From CAZICM01 sp964537685 (GTDB lineage: Bacteria > Myxococcota_A > Polyangia > Polyangiales > Polyangiaceae), in contig CAZICM010000008.1 in assembly GCA_964537685.1 (NCBI GenBank), forward strand, positions 1 to 64,000: a stretch of 64,000 nucleotides of DNA, in the 5' to 3' direction. Position numbers and translations under genes: made by a program. Shown piece after piece: positions 8,706 to 17,216 of this stretch. The notes under the pieces are model-generated. The model made no database searches and was not told the DNA's origin. It saw only the letters and a program-made list of their open reading frames with translations. Numbering within the stretch: position 1 is the first letter of the stretch; each line of letters begins with the position of its first letter.

Positions 8706-10058
8706 ATGCTCAGGCGCATCTGTTTCGCTGTGCCAGCGTTGCTGGCTATGTTTGGACCCGCGTTGAGTTACGCGGCCGATCCTCCCTCGCCCGCGGCTTC
8801 TAGCATACTTCCACCCCTTCCTGCGGCGCCCCATATTCTGCGCCAGTGGAAGGAGATTGTGGCGCTGGTGGATAGCCGTTCGGTGGACCTCATGCTTTCC
8901 AGGCAGCGGGTGCTAAGAGCCGAAGGACAGGCCCGGCAGGCGCTGGCGGGCGCGCTTCCCACGATTTCAGGCCGGGCAAGCCTGGGCTACAATTTCTCTT
9001 CGCAGGGTGCCTTGGGAAACGATCCAGGATCGGGAGCGATTACACGCTCTGGTTCGTCGGCAAGTGCCCAGTTGAGTGTATCTCAGCCTATACTCGCCCC
9101 CAAGGCATGGTATGGAATACGCACGGCGGATCTCGGGGTGGAATCGGCGAAATTGAGTGTGGAAGATCAGCGGCGGGCGGCGCTGCTTTCGGTGGCGAGC
9201 GCGGTCATTGCGGTAATTTCCGCGGAAAGAGTGGCGGAGATTAACCGCGAGGGCCACAAAACGGCGCTGGCCCGTTTGGCGATGACGCAGCGAAGGCTGA
9301 TGCTTGGCAGTGCAACTCGTCTGGATGTGCTGAGGCTTGAACAGGATGCTCAGGCGGCCAAGGCTTCGGCCATCGGCGCGGATGAGTCGCTGCTGCGCGC
9401 GCGGGAAAGCCTGGGGTTGGTCTTTAATTCCGATGAGGCTTATGGAGTGGACCCTGGATTTTCACTCAACGAGATGGAAGGCACGCTGCGAAGCACATGC
9501 GCCAAGGGGCCTGTGGATCAGAGGCCCGATATCAAAGCCGCTCAAATCGATCTGGAGCTGGCCCGCCGAGGGATTGTTGATAACAAGCTTTCTTATGCAC
9601 CCACTGCGGTGCTGAGTTCATCGACGGGTGTGAACAATCAGCCTATTTCCAGTCCTACGACCTTTTCGTGGTCGATACAGGCGGTGCTCACGCTACCGCT
9701 ATGGGATGGAGGGGCGAGGTATGGGGCGATGCGCATAGCGCAGGCGGCCGAGGAGGAACAAAAACTGAGACTTTCCGCGGCGTTGCAGGGTGCGAAGGTG
9801 GAGCTTTCGCAGGCCCAGCGGGCGGTGCTGGTGGCGGAGGAAGCCAGGAATGTAGCCGAAGAGCAGAAGATTTTGGCGCGGGAGGCGGAGGCGCTTTCAT
9901 TAAAAGCCTTTGAATCTGGGGCGGGAACGAGTTTTGATTTGGTGGACACGGCTCAAAAAGTGAGGGCGGCGGAAATCGATGTGGCCCGGAAGGAGTTGGA
10001 GTTGGTTCGGGCTAGAATGGGGGCGCTGCTCGCGGGTTCCGCAAGGTGTGCCTCGTGA
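8706..10058 (+). CDS. TolC-family outer-membrane efflux protein
   Basis: The 450-residue protein has a signal peptide (about 1-26, ending ALSYAA) and two related halves rich in long alpha-helices, as in TolC trimers that form an outer-membrane barrel and a periplasmic helical tunnel. Family features include SRQRVLRAEGQARQAL at the first helix, PTISGRASLGYNF, the RPDIKAAQIDLELARRGI segment, and LPLWDGGARYG in the second half. It heads an operon with a MacA-like adaptor, an ABC ATPase and a FtsX-type permease, so it is likely the exit duct of that tripartite exporter. Confidence 0.9.
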   Translation: MLRRICFAVPALLAMFGPALSYAADPPSPAASSILPPLPAAPHILRQWKEIVALVDSRSVDLMLSRQRVLRAEGQARQALAGALPTISGRASLGYNFSSQGALGNDPGSGAITRSGSSASAQLSVSQPILAPKAWYGIRTADLGVESAKLSVEDQRRAALLSVASAVIAVISAERVAEINREGHKTALARLAMTQRRLMLGSATRLDVLRLEQDAQAAKASAIGADESLLRARESLGLVFNSDEAYGVDPGFSLNEMEGTLRSTCAKGPVDQRPDIKAAQIDLELARRGIVDNKLSYAPTAVLSSSTGVNNQPISSPTTFSWSIQAVLTLPLWDGGARYGAMRIAQAAEEEQKLRLSAALQGAKVELSQAQRAVLVAEEARNVAEEQKILAREAEALSLKAFESGAGTSFDLVDTAQKVRAAEIDVARKELELVRARMGALLAGSARCAS

Positions 10059-11386
10059 AGAAACAAGCGTTTGGATGGATATTTGCGGGGGTGTTAACAG
10101 CGGCGGCCCTTGCCGGTGGGGGTATTTGGTATTATAAATCGGCCGCTCAGACGGCGGCATACACCTACAAGACATCGAAGGCCGAGAAGAAAAGCCTTTC
10201 ATCGCGTATCACTGCAACGGGTACATTATCGGCGCGGGTCACGGTGCAAGTGGGAAGTCAAGTATCGGGCACGCTGAAGGAATTGCTGGTAGATTTTAAT
10301 GATACGGTGAAGAAGGGCCAGGTGGTGGCCCGTATCGAGCCTCAGCTCTTTAGCGCGGCGGTTTCCCAGGCGAAGGCCGACTTGGCGGCAGCGCATGGAA
10401 GGCTGGTGCAAGCGAAAGCCCAGCTCAACGATGCCGAGCGAAAGCATGCCCGGGCCAAAGCATTGCATAAAGATCAATTGATTACGACTTCGGAATTGGA
10501 AACAGCCGAAACCACTGTGGAAACGGCCAAGGCGGGGGTGGCTCAGGCGGCGGGTTCTGTGGAACAGGCCAGGGCGGCGGTGTTTCGGGCTCAGATTAAT
10601 TTGGATTTTACAACCATTGCTTCCCCCATCGATGGGGTGGTTATTTCACGGGATGTCTCGGTGGGCCAAACGGTGGCCGCATCCCTGTCGGCCCCGACGC
10701 TGTACACCATCGCCGAGGACTTGCGAAAGATGCAAGTGGATACCTATGTGGCGGAAAGCGATGTGGGGAAGTTAAGTCCTGGGATGGCTGCTCATTTTGT
10801 GGTCGATGCCTATCCCAACAAGCGCTTTAAAGGCAAAATCCGGCAGATTCGCAATTCCCCTCAAACCGTGCAGAATATCGTGACCTATGACGCGGTGATC
10901 GATGTGGACAATGAAAAGCTGGAGCTGAAGCCGGGGATGACGGCCAATGTTACAGTAGTGTGGGCGGAGCGGGAAAATGTGCTGACGGTGCCCAATGCAG
11001 CCCTTCGTTACCGGCCGCCCGCCGCTTTGGCCGGAAGTGCAAGCGCTGGGGCATGGTCAGGTCCGCGAAGAGGCCGAAGGGATGAAGCCGCTGCTCCTTC
11101 GGGTTCAAGCTCAGCCATGCCTCCAGGTTCTGCATGGCCGCGCTCTCCCCCGGACGACGGGGAGGTGCGGCCGGAGCCGAAGGCGGTGTGGGTATTGCGC
11201 AATGGAAAACCCGAGCGGATTCGCGTTCGCACCGGCATTACCGATGGAACCAGCACGGAAATCACCGATGGCGAGCTTCAAGAGGACGATGAAGTCATCA
11301 CCGAGGCGATTGGTCCCGACGGCGCGGCTTCCCCAACCAACAACACCCGGCCGGGCTCGCAGGGCGCGCCCCGAATGCGCCTGTAG
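10055..11386 (+). CDS. MacA-like periplasmic adaptor (HlyD family)
   Basis: The 443-residue adaptor links the inner-membrane MacB-type transporter to TolC. It has one N-terminal membrane anchor (about 5-22), a lipoyl half-motif (QVGSQVSGTLKELLVD, VKKGQVVARI), a long helical hairpin (about 95-180), the second lipoyl half (FTTIASPIDGVVISRDV) and beta-barrel and membrane-proximal domains. The GTG at 10055 was preferred over the GTG at 10046 because it overlaps the upstream stop as GTGA. An unusual low-complexity Gly/Ser/Pro/Arg insertion of about 50 residues (DNA about 11030-11165) interrupts the C-terminal domain and is not typical of MacA. Confidence 0.88.
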   Translation: MKKQAFGWIFAGVLTAAALAGGGIWYYKSAAQTAAYTYKTSKAEKKSLSSRITATGTLSARVTVQVGSQVSGTLKELLVDFNDTVKKGQVVARIEPQLFSAAVSQAKADLAAAHGRLVQAKAQLNDAERKHARAKALHKDQLITTSELETAETTVETAKAGVAQAAGSVEQARAAVFRAQINLDFTTIASPIDGVVISRDVSVGQTVAASLSAPTLYTIAEDLRKMQVDTYVAESDVGKLSPGMAAHFVVDAYPNKRFKGKIRQIRNSPQTVQNIVTYDAVIDVDNEKLELKPGMTANVTVVWAERENVLTVPNAALRYRPPAALAGSASAGAWSGPRRGRRDEAAAPSGSSSAMPPGSAWPRSPPDDGEVRPEPKAVWVLRNGKPERIRVRTGITDGTSTEITDGELQEDDEVITEAIGPDGAASPTNNTRPGSQGAPRMRL

Positions 11387-11392
11387 ATCATC

Positions 11393-12175
11393 ATGACCCC
11401 TGCTTCAAAGGACCCCGGACAAACGCTGGTCTCGCTGGAAGACATCAAAAAAGTCTACCGTATGGGCGAGGAAGAGCTCTATGCCTTGGGGGGTGTTAGC
11501 CTGCGCATTGAACAAGGGGAATTTGTGGCGATTATGGGCACATCGGGTTCTGGGAAGAGCACGCTGATGAATATCTTGGGCTGCCTCGATCGCCCGACAT
11601 CGGGCCGCTATTTTCTCCAGGGCAAGGATGTATCCCGGATGAACCGCAATGAACTCGCGGAAATCCGCAATCAAACCATTGGTTTTGTGTTTCAGAGTTT
11701 TAATCTGCTGCGCCGTACCAGCGCGCTGGAAAATGTTGAGCTTCCCCTATTGTATGCGGGCATTTCGGCCAAGGAGCGAGAATCCCGTTCGCTGGCCGCC
11801 CTCGAGCGTGTGGGACTTTCATCTCGAAAAAACCATTATCCCAACCAGCTTTCGGGAGGGCAGCAGCAGCGGGTGGCGATTGCGCGGGCGCTGGTCAACA
11901 ATCCCCGGGTGATTCTTGCGGATGAGCCGACGGGGAACCTCGATTCCCGGACAAGCATTGAAGTCATGGCGCTGTTTCAAGAGCTGGGGGATATGGGGAT
12001 CACGGTCGTTTTGGTAACCCACGAAGCCGATATCGCCGGCCATGCCGACCGGGTGATTGTCGTAAAAGATGGTCAGATTCGCTCGGACGAACGGCGACAG
12101 CGGATACCAGCCCGCCATGCAGATGCCCCCGAACCCGGCCCAGCGGCCAACCCTGCCCCGGAGAAAAGCCCATGA
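11393..12175 (+). CDS. ABC transporter ATPase, MacB/LolD type
   Basis: The 260-residue ATPase powers the MacA-TolC exporter. Walker A is GTSGSGKSTL, the signature is LSGGQQQRVAIARAL, Walker B is VILADEPTGNLDS and the H-loop is LVTHEAD. The MNILGCLDRPTSG and RNQTIGFVFQSFNLL segments are characteristic of the MacB/LolD/FtsE class. In E. coli MacB this domain is fused to the permease; here they are separate proteins. About 30 residues of a Pro/Ala-rich tail follow the core, possibly a remnant of the linker seen in fused MacB. The stop overlaps the permease ATG by 4 bases. Confidence 0.92.
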   Translation: MTPASKDPGQTLVSLEDIKKVYRMGEEELYALGGVSLRIEQGEFVAIMGTSGSGKSTLMNILGCLDRPTSGRYFLQGKDVSRMNRNELAEIRNQTIGFVFQSFNLLRRTSALENVELPLLYAGISAKERESRSLAALERVGLSSRKNHYPNQLSGGQQQRVAIARALVNNPRVILADEPTGNLDSRTSIEVMALFQELGDMGITVVLVTHEADIAGHADRVIVVKDGQIRSDERRQRIPARHADAPEPGPAANPAPEKSP

Positions 12176-13401
12176 ATCCTCTTCAAACGCTGCGGCTTGC
12201 GCTCCGTGCCTTGCTGCGCAATAAAACCCGAAGTTTTCTAACGGCGCTCGGTATTATTATCGGCGTCGCGGCCGTCATCGCGATGATGGGCATTGGAGAA
12301 GGGGCAAAAAAGCAAATCGAGGACCAATTTGCTGCAATGGGCACCAATATGCTGGTGGTGCAATCGGGCTCGAGCCGGAGCGGAGGCATGCAGGGCGGAA
12401 CCGGCTCTATGCCCACACTGACCTGGGACGATCTAAAGGCCATTCAGACCCAAGTTCCCTCCGTGGCGGCGGCCGCGCCTGTGATGCGCTCCAATACTTC
12501 GGTGGTGGGCGAGGAACAGAACTGGAGCACGCAAGTTACGGGAACAACAGAGGAATATTTTATTGTGCGCAATTGGCCCATCGCTCGAGGAGTGGGCATC
12601 ACGCGCTCGGATATCGAGGCGCGGGCCAAGATTGTGGTGCTGGGCGCGACGGTCGCCGAGAAGCTGTATGGGGCAAGTGCCGATCCTATTGGACAGGTTG
12701 TGCGCATCAAGAATGTTCCCTTTCAGGTGGTGGGTGTAGCCGCGGTGAAAGGGCAATCGGCGATGGGGCAGGACTATGATGATGCCGCGTTTGTGCCTGT
12801 AACGACCTTTCAGACCAAAATTCAAGGCGGATTGCAGAGCTACTTGGCTGGACAGATTATGGTGGCGGCCACATCCCCTCAAACGACCCAATTGGCGCAG
12901 CAGCAGATCAGCGCGCTGCTCCGGGAGAGGCACAATTTGCGCTCGGAGGCGGATGATGACTTTGTGATTCGGAACTTGGCGGAGATGGCCAGTGCACAGC
13001 AGGAAGGCACCAAGACGATGACCACGCTATTGGCCAGCGTGGCAGCGGTTTCGCTCTTGGTAGGGGGCATTGGCATTATGAATATTATGCTGGTCAGCGT
13101 GACGGAGCGTACGCGGGAGATTGGTGTGCGCATGGCCGTGGGCGCCAAGCCGAGGAATATTTTGGCTCAATTTCTAATGGAATCTTTGGTTTTGTCCATT
13201 ACTGGGGGATTGTTGGGAATTGCCCTGGGCATGTTTACAGCCAACCGGGTGGGGCTTCAATTTGGATGGCCTATCTTAATCCGCACGGATATTGTGCTGG
13301 TCTCGGTTGTTTTCAGCGGTTTGGTGGGAATTGTCTTTGGTCTATACCCGGCCCGGAAAGCCGCCCGGCTCGATCCGATTGAAGCCTTGCGCTATGAGTA
13401 A
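12172..13401 (+). CDS. MacB-like ABC transporter permease (FtsX fold)
   Basis: The 409-residue inner-membrane permease has one N-terminal helix (about 20-42, preceded by RALLRNKTRSFLTALGIIIG), a large periplasmic MacB_PCD domain (about 45-260) and a C-terminal FtsX domain with three helices. The sequence VGGIGIMNIMLVSVTERTRE is the hallmark of MacB-type permeases, and the protein ends with the conserved ARLDPIEALRYE. It acts by mechanotransmission, driving periplasmic substrates through TolC. The substrate (macrolide, lipopeptide or signal) cannot be deduced. It is the last gene of the operon and ends 4 bases from the convergent phosphatase gene. Confidence 0.92.
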   Translation: MNPLQTLRLALRALLRNKTRSFLTALGIIIGVAAVIAMMGIGEGAKKQIEDQFAAMGTNMLVVQSGSSRSGGMQGGTGSMPTLTWDDLKAIQTQVPSVAAAAPVMRSNTSVVGEEQNWSTQVTGTTEEYFIVRNWPIARGVGITRSDIEARAKIVVLGATVAEKLYGASADPIGQVVRIKNVPFQVVGVAAVKGQSAMGQDYDDAAFVPVTTFQTKIQGGLQSYLAGQIMVAATSPQTTQLAQQQISALLRERHNLRSEADDDFVIRNLAEMASAQQEGTKTMTTLLASVAAVSLLVGGIGIMNIMLVSVTERTREIGVRMAVGAKPRNILAQFLMESLVLSITGGLLGIALGMFTANRVGLQFGWPILIRTDIVLVSVVFSGLVGIVFGLYPARKAARLDPIEALRYE

Positions 13402-13405
13402 CGCT

Positions 13406-14680
13406 TTACTCCCTCGAAAAAGGCATAACTTCGCGTTTTTGAACAGCAACTCCGCCCAGCGCCTCGGATAGCTCGGCATCCGCATGGCGCAGTCTTTCGG
13501 ACAATACTTGCACAATCGCCCACAATAGCTTGACCGCCAGCACAGGCTCCCGTTTCATCAAATTCATCACATCTTCCCGGGGTAAAACCAGCGCCCTTGT
13601 AGGAATCAACGCTCTCACCGTCGCCGAGCGCTTTCCCTCGTCCACCAGACCCATCTCGCCAAAATGACTCCCCGACAGTAGACTTGCCACGGGAGCTCCG
13701 CCTTTAAGCACACTCACCCGCCCTCTCAATAACAAATACATATCCCCCATCGGATCGCCCTCGATCACAATATCCTCGCCCGGGCGATAGGTGCGCAGCC
13801 GGGAAATGCCCAGCACGGCGATCTGTTCTTTGTAGGTCAAATGCTTAAAGAGCGGGCTTTGACCCAAGGCATCGAGCTTCGTACTCGCCTCCAGGCTTTC
13901 CTCTGCCTGCTCTTCTCCTTCAATTTCGGCCACCACGACTGTGATATTGTCCCGCCCTCCCCGGCCATTGGCGAGCTCTATCATTTTGGTCGGCAAAAGC
14001 GCCGCGTCAGGCTGCTGAAATACCGTTTCGCTTTGGGGATCTTCATCCAAATATCCGTGCAATCCATCGGTGCATAACACAATACGATCGGCGGGTAGCA
14101 CTTCCAACAGCAGCGTATCCACCTGTACCGAGGGCTGATTGCCCACCGCGCGGATCAGCACGTTGCGGAGAGGGCTGCGCGTCGCCTCTTCGCGCGTGAT
14201 AATGCCCGCCTTGAGCTGGGTCGCCACCAAGGTGTGGTCTTCTGTGAGCCGGTAAAGCTGGCCCGCCCTCAATAAATAGACGCGGCTATCTCCCACATTT
14301 GCTACAACGGCTTTTTCTCCGGCGATAATCACCGCCACAACCGTGGTGCCCATGCCTCCATAAGCCGGGTTTTCCTGGGACATCCGGTGCACTTCCGCAC
14401 AAGCCGACTGAATGGCCTTTTCCAAGACCTGCTGAGCCGTGATTCTAAGCTCCGGCGTGTCCTCTTTGGCGAACTGATCCAGTACTTCGGCCCTCGCCGC
14501 CACTTCGCTCCGAATAACGGCTACCGCCCGGTTGGATGCGACTTCTCCAGCTTTTTGCCCGCCCATTCCATCGGCAACAACATAAAGCCCCAAGCTCCCA
14601 TCCACCAAAAAGGCATCTTCGTTGTTTTTCCTCCGCCGTCCGGGATCTGTAGCGCTATAGGCCGATACACGCAGGGTCAT
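13406..14680 (-). CDS. PP2C-type protein phosphatase fused to a cNMP-binding domain
   Basis: The 424-residue cytosolic protein has an N-terminal PP2C phosphatase (about 1-250) with metal-binding motifs NNEDAFLVD, VVADGMGGQKAGE, TVVAVIIAGEKAVVANVGDSR and a late GRGGRDNITVVV. A cyclic-nucleotide-binding domain follows (about 275-395) with the phosphate-cassette region SGSHFGEMGLVDEGKRSATVR. It probably removes phosphate from targets of Hanks-type kinases, with activity tuned by a cyclic nucleotide. The ERSATV-type arginine of true ligand binders is conserved in spirit (GKRSATVR). A good ribosome binding site (GAGGAAA) precedes the ATG. Confidence 0.9.
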   Translation of the reverse strand: MTLRVSAYSATDPGRRRKNNEDAFLVDGSLGLYVVADGMGGQKAGEVASNRAVAVIRSEVAARAEVLDQFAKEDTPELRITAQQVLEKAIQSACAEVHRMSQENPAYGGMGTTVVAVIIAGEKAVVANVGDSRVYLLRAGQLYRLTEDHTLVATQLKAGIITREEATRSPLRNVLIRAVGNQPSVQVDTLLLEVLPADRIVLCTDGLHGYLDEDPQSETVFQQPDAALLPTKMIELANGRGGRDNITVVVAEIEGEEQAEESLEASTKLDALGQSPLFKHLTYKEQIAVLGISRLRTYRPGEDIVIEGDPMGDMYLLLRGRVSVLKGGAPVASLLSGSHFGEMGLVDEGKRSATVRALIPTRALVLPREDVMNLMKREPVLAVKLLWAIVQVLSERLRHADAELSEALGGVAVQKREVMPFSRE

Positions 14681-14749
14681 GGGTGTTTCCTCGCTTTTTT
14701 GTTGATACGATGGACTTGAGATGTAGTGCTGCCTTCCATTTTCTCAAGG

Positions 14750-15904
14750 CTAGAGCTTGTCTTTTAAGCCCTGTTCCTTAAGCCATTCAACCACGTCCTT
14801 CACATGCTGCGCCTGAGCGCGGGAAACAACCAGCAGCGCGTCATCTGTCTCCACAACGACCACATCATTCACCCCCACTAGGGCAATGACCCGCGCTTTG
14901 CCCTCGCAATCCTTTTTTTCCCGCAGATCGACGACCAAATTGCGCTGCGACCCAATGGCGACGGAAGATGGGGGCAAGGCATTTTGTTGCGCATCTTTCT
15001 GGGCGAATTCCCAGGCGCTATGCCAACTGCCCAAATCACTCCAGCCAAAATCCCCCGGCACAACCGATAAGGTCCCGATATGCTCCATAATGCCCTTATC
15101 GATACTAACCGACGGAAGCGTCGGAAAGATCTCCTCCAATGCCCGGCTGCCCTGTTCTAGATCTTTGGCATAGGCATCCTCGATACGCGAGAGTCCCTCA
15201 TAGAGCGCGGGCTGAAGGCGCAAGACCGCATCGAGCATATCTTTTACGCGAAAGAAAAACATACCCGCATTCCAAAAATAATGACCGGAACGCAAGAACT
15301 CCAGCGCGGTTGCCCGATCGGGCTTTTCCACGAAGCCCTGAGCGCGAAACGCCTGGGGCGGCAGGGTATTGGACTTGGGAAGCATTAACCGATCGTCGGC
15401 TTCGACACGGATATATCCATAGCCTGTTTCAGGATGCGTGGGATGAATGCCAACGGTGGTAATCGTGCCATTTGCCGCTTCTGCAAGCGCGGTTTCGAGA
15501 ACGCGGCGAAAGCGGTGTTCATCGGCGATAAATTGATCGCTGGGCAAAACCATAAACAGCGCTTCCGGATCGCGGCGGGCAATACGCATGGCAGCCCAGG
15601 CAATACATGGAGCGGTATTGCGGGCAGCGGGCTCGGCCAGCATGTTCTGAGGCGGCAGCTCGGGAAGCAAGGCGCGCGTTCCCTGCTCGAGATGGCGGCC
15701 TGTGGCGATAAGCACGCGCTCCATAGGCAGCTCCGAGCCCGCGCAGGTCATCGTTCGGGCGCGCTGCACCGTCTGAACAAGCAGCGGCTCAGAACCGGCG
15801 AGAGGGAGAAATTGCTTGGGACGGGCTTGCCTAGAAGCAGGCCAAAAGCGTGTTCCAGAACCGCCCGCGAGGATAAGTGCGTAGAGCGAAGGGGAATCGT
15901 TCAT
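14750..15904 (-). CDS. manC: Mannose-1-phosphate guanylyltransferase
   Basis: The enzyme makes GDP-mannose from mannose-1-phosphate and GTP. The 384-residue protein begins with the nucleotidyltransferase signature LILAGGSGTRFWPASR followed by ARPKQFLPL, and contains VLPSDQFI, GYGYIRVE, FVEKPD and FWNAGMFFFRV, all typical of the family. It lacks the C-terminal cupin phosphomannose isomerase domain of bifunctional ManC/AlgA proteins (about 470 residues), so it is the single-function form. It is the likely source of substrate for gmd and fcl. A 120-base gap with a short inverted repeat separates it from the barrel gene upstream. Confidence 0.92.
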   Translation of the reverse strand: MNDSPSLYALILAGGSGTRFWPASRQARPKQFLPLAGSEPLLVQTVQRARTMTCAGSELPMERVLIATGRHLEQGTRALLPELPPQNMLAEPAARNTAPCIAWAAMRIARRDPEALFMVLPSDQFIADEHRFRRVLETALAEAANGTITTVGIHPTHPETGYGYIRVEADDRLMLPKSNTLPPQAFRAQGFVEKPDRATALEFLRSGHYFWNAGMFFFRVKDMLDAVLRLQPALYEGLSRIEDAYAKDLEQGSRALEEIFPTLPSVSIDKGIMEHIGTLSVVPGDFGWSDLGSWHSAWEFAQKDAQQNALPPSSVAIGSQRNLVVDLREKKDCEGKARVIALVGVNDVVVVETDDALLVVSRAQAQHVKDVVEWLKEQGLKDKL

Positions 15905-15999
15905 GAACGGGGCGGGACACTATCAGGATTTTTGGAGCGCGGTTGATCTTTTGTTCTATCGATATGTTTTTTATTCTTGCCTTGGGTGGCCCGCGCTTT

Positions 16000-16015
16000 T
16001 GTTATCTATATAACA
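16000..16015. repeat. 16-bp A+T-rich inverted repeat upstream of manC
   Basis: TGTTAT-CTAT-ATAACA is a perfect inverted repeat with 6-base arms. It sits about 95 bases before the manC start and just after the barrel gene stop (both on the minus strand). It is not followed by a T-run on the minus strand, so it is a poor terminator. An operator is possible. Confidence 0.25.
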
Positions 16016-16024
16016 GACCTCCGC

Positions 16025-17011
16025 CTAGAACAGCACTGGAATATCCACCTGGATAATCTTGTGCTCTTTTGCCTGCAGCGGATCGTCCAGACCCATCGCA
16101 AACGAAACACCGGGCCTTGTCCATATCTTCTGGCCCAGTTTAATATGCGCTCTCGGTCCCACCGCAAAACTCGTGTTATCTCTCAGCGTCTCGTCCTTCG
16201 ATACGGCCACCGGCGTCGTCAGCCAGCGCTGATGCCGAATTTCCGCTCCAAGCGAGAGCTGTGGAATAATAAAATAGCCCACATGCAGGCCCGTCGTGAA
16301 ATTGGTGCGCGCCCCATCGGGCTGACCCCGCTCTCCCCGAGCTCGCATAAGCTGCAAAAATGTCACTTCCGCCTGCACCGTCAGTTTGTGCGCCACATAG
16401 GCCACGTCAAAGCCGGGAATAAACACCATGTCGTTGGACGCAAACATGGCATTATCCATCGCCGATCGTGCTAAAATACCCGTGCTGATGGCTGCCTTGG
16501 CCGCCGGATCGGGCTTGTCCCCGCCTCCCATGCCAATGGGAAGCACAACACCTACAAATGCCGCCATGCGCAGGTCGGGATGAGGCTTAAACGCCTTGAC
16601 TCCACCCAACAACAAATTGCTGGTCACGGTCGTCCCTTCGCCTGTGGGCGGATTGGACTTTACAACGCCAAAACGAGCCATGGCCGCGAGCCCCGGCGTG
16701 AACTCATAACTGCCCAAAAGCAGTATTGGAATGCTCATTCCGCTCTTTTTCTCTTCGACACCGGCGTCGTTTTTGACTTTTGCGCTGTACAGATCGATAG
16801 CCGTATCCAGGCGCAAAACGGTGGGGGACAGCGCGGGACGCAATCCCCAGGGCAGGGAGTAGGGTGCGGGCGGGGGCTTGGGAGCATCAGCCGCGGGAGG
16901 AGATGCAGGTGCAACCGGAGCCGGCTCCTCCGCCCTCAGCGCGGGGCTAAGCGTAGTCAGCGCGCCTAGGATGGACAATGCCATCATGGTCCAGGGCGCC
17001 TTTCGATGCAT
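16025..17011 (-). CDS. Outer-membrane beta-barrel protein, unknown function
   Basis: The 328-residue protein starts with a signal peptide (MHRKAPWTMMALSILGALTT, cleaved after ALRA). A proline/alanine-rich spacer follows, then alternating-hydrophobicity strands typical of a transporter-like outer-membrane barrel (LRLDTAIDLYSAK, MSIPILLLGSYEFTPG, LTVQAEVTFLQLMRA, GLHVGYFIIPQLSLGAEIRHQ), ending in aromatic PVLF. The start at 17011 was chosen over 17086 because it places the signal peptide at the N-terminus. The specific role is unknown. It is the gene before manC on this strand. Confidence 0.75.
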   Translation of the reverse strand: MHRKAPWTMMALSILGALTTLSPALRAEEPAPVAPASPPAADAPKPPPAPYSLPWGLRPALSPTVLRLDTAIDLYSAKVKNDAGVEEKKSGMSIPILLLGSYEFTPGLAAMARFGVVKSNPPTGEGTTVTSNLLLGGVKAFKPHPDLRMAAFVGVVLPIGMGGGDKPDPAAKAAISTGILARSAMDNAMFASNDMVFIPGFDVAYVAHKLTVQAEVTFLQLMRARGERGQPDGARTNFTTGLHVGYFIIPQLSLGAEIRHQRWLTTPVAVSKDETLRDNTSFAVGPRAHIKLGQKIWTRPGVSFAMGLDDPLQAKEHKIIQVDIPVLF

Positions 17012-17179
17012 ACGACCAACATGATTCACGATTCTTGGGGGCATACTTTCTATCGCTCCATCAATAGTTAGGCGGGCTTTTCGCATAAAACGTGCCGCTC
17101 ACAAACGCATTGAAGCCTCGATTAAAAACATGCTTTTTATAGCCAAAGATTACCGGTGTCAAGGGTGCTCGCGCATCTG

Positions 17180-17196
17180 TTGCGCGCAACGCGCAA
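17180..17196. repeat. 17-bp perfect inverted repeat in intergenic DNA
   Basis: TTGCGCG-CAA-CGCGCAA forms a stable 7-base G+C-rich stem with a 3-base loop. It lies between the DUF2723 gene stop and the barrel gene start on the minus strand. No T-run follows on either strand, so it is either a weak transcript end or an operator. No function is assigned. Confidence 0.3.
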
Positions 17197-17216
17197 TGAC
17201 TGCAGATTAAAGAACC

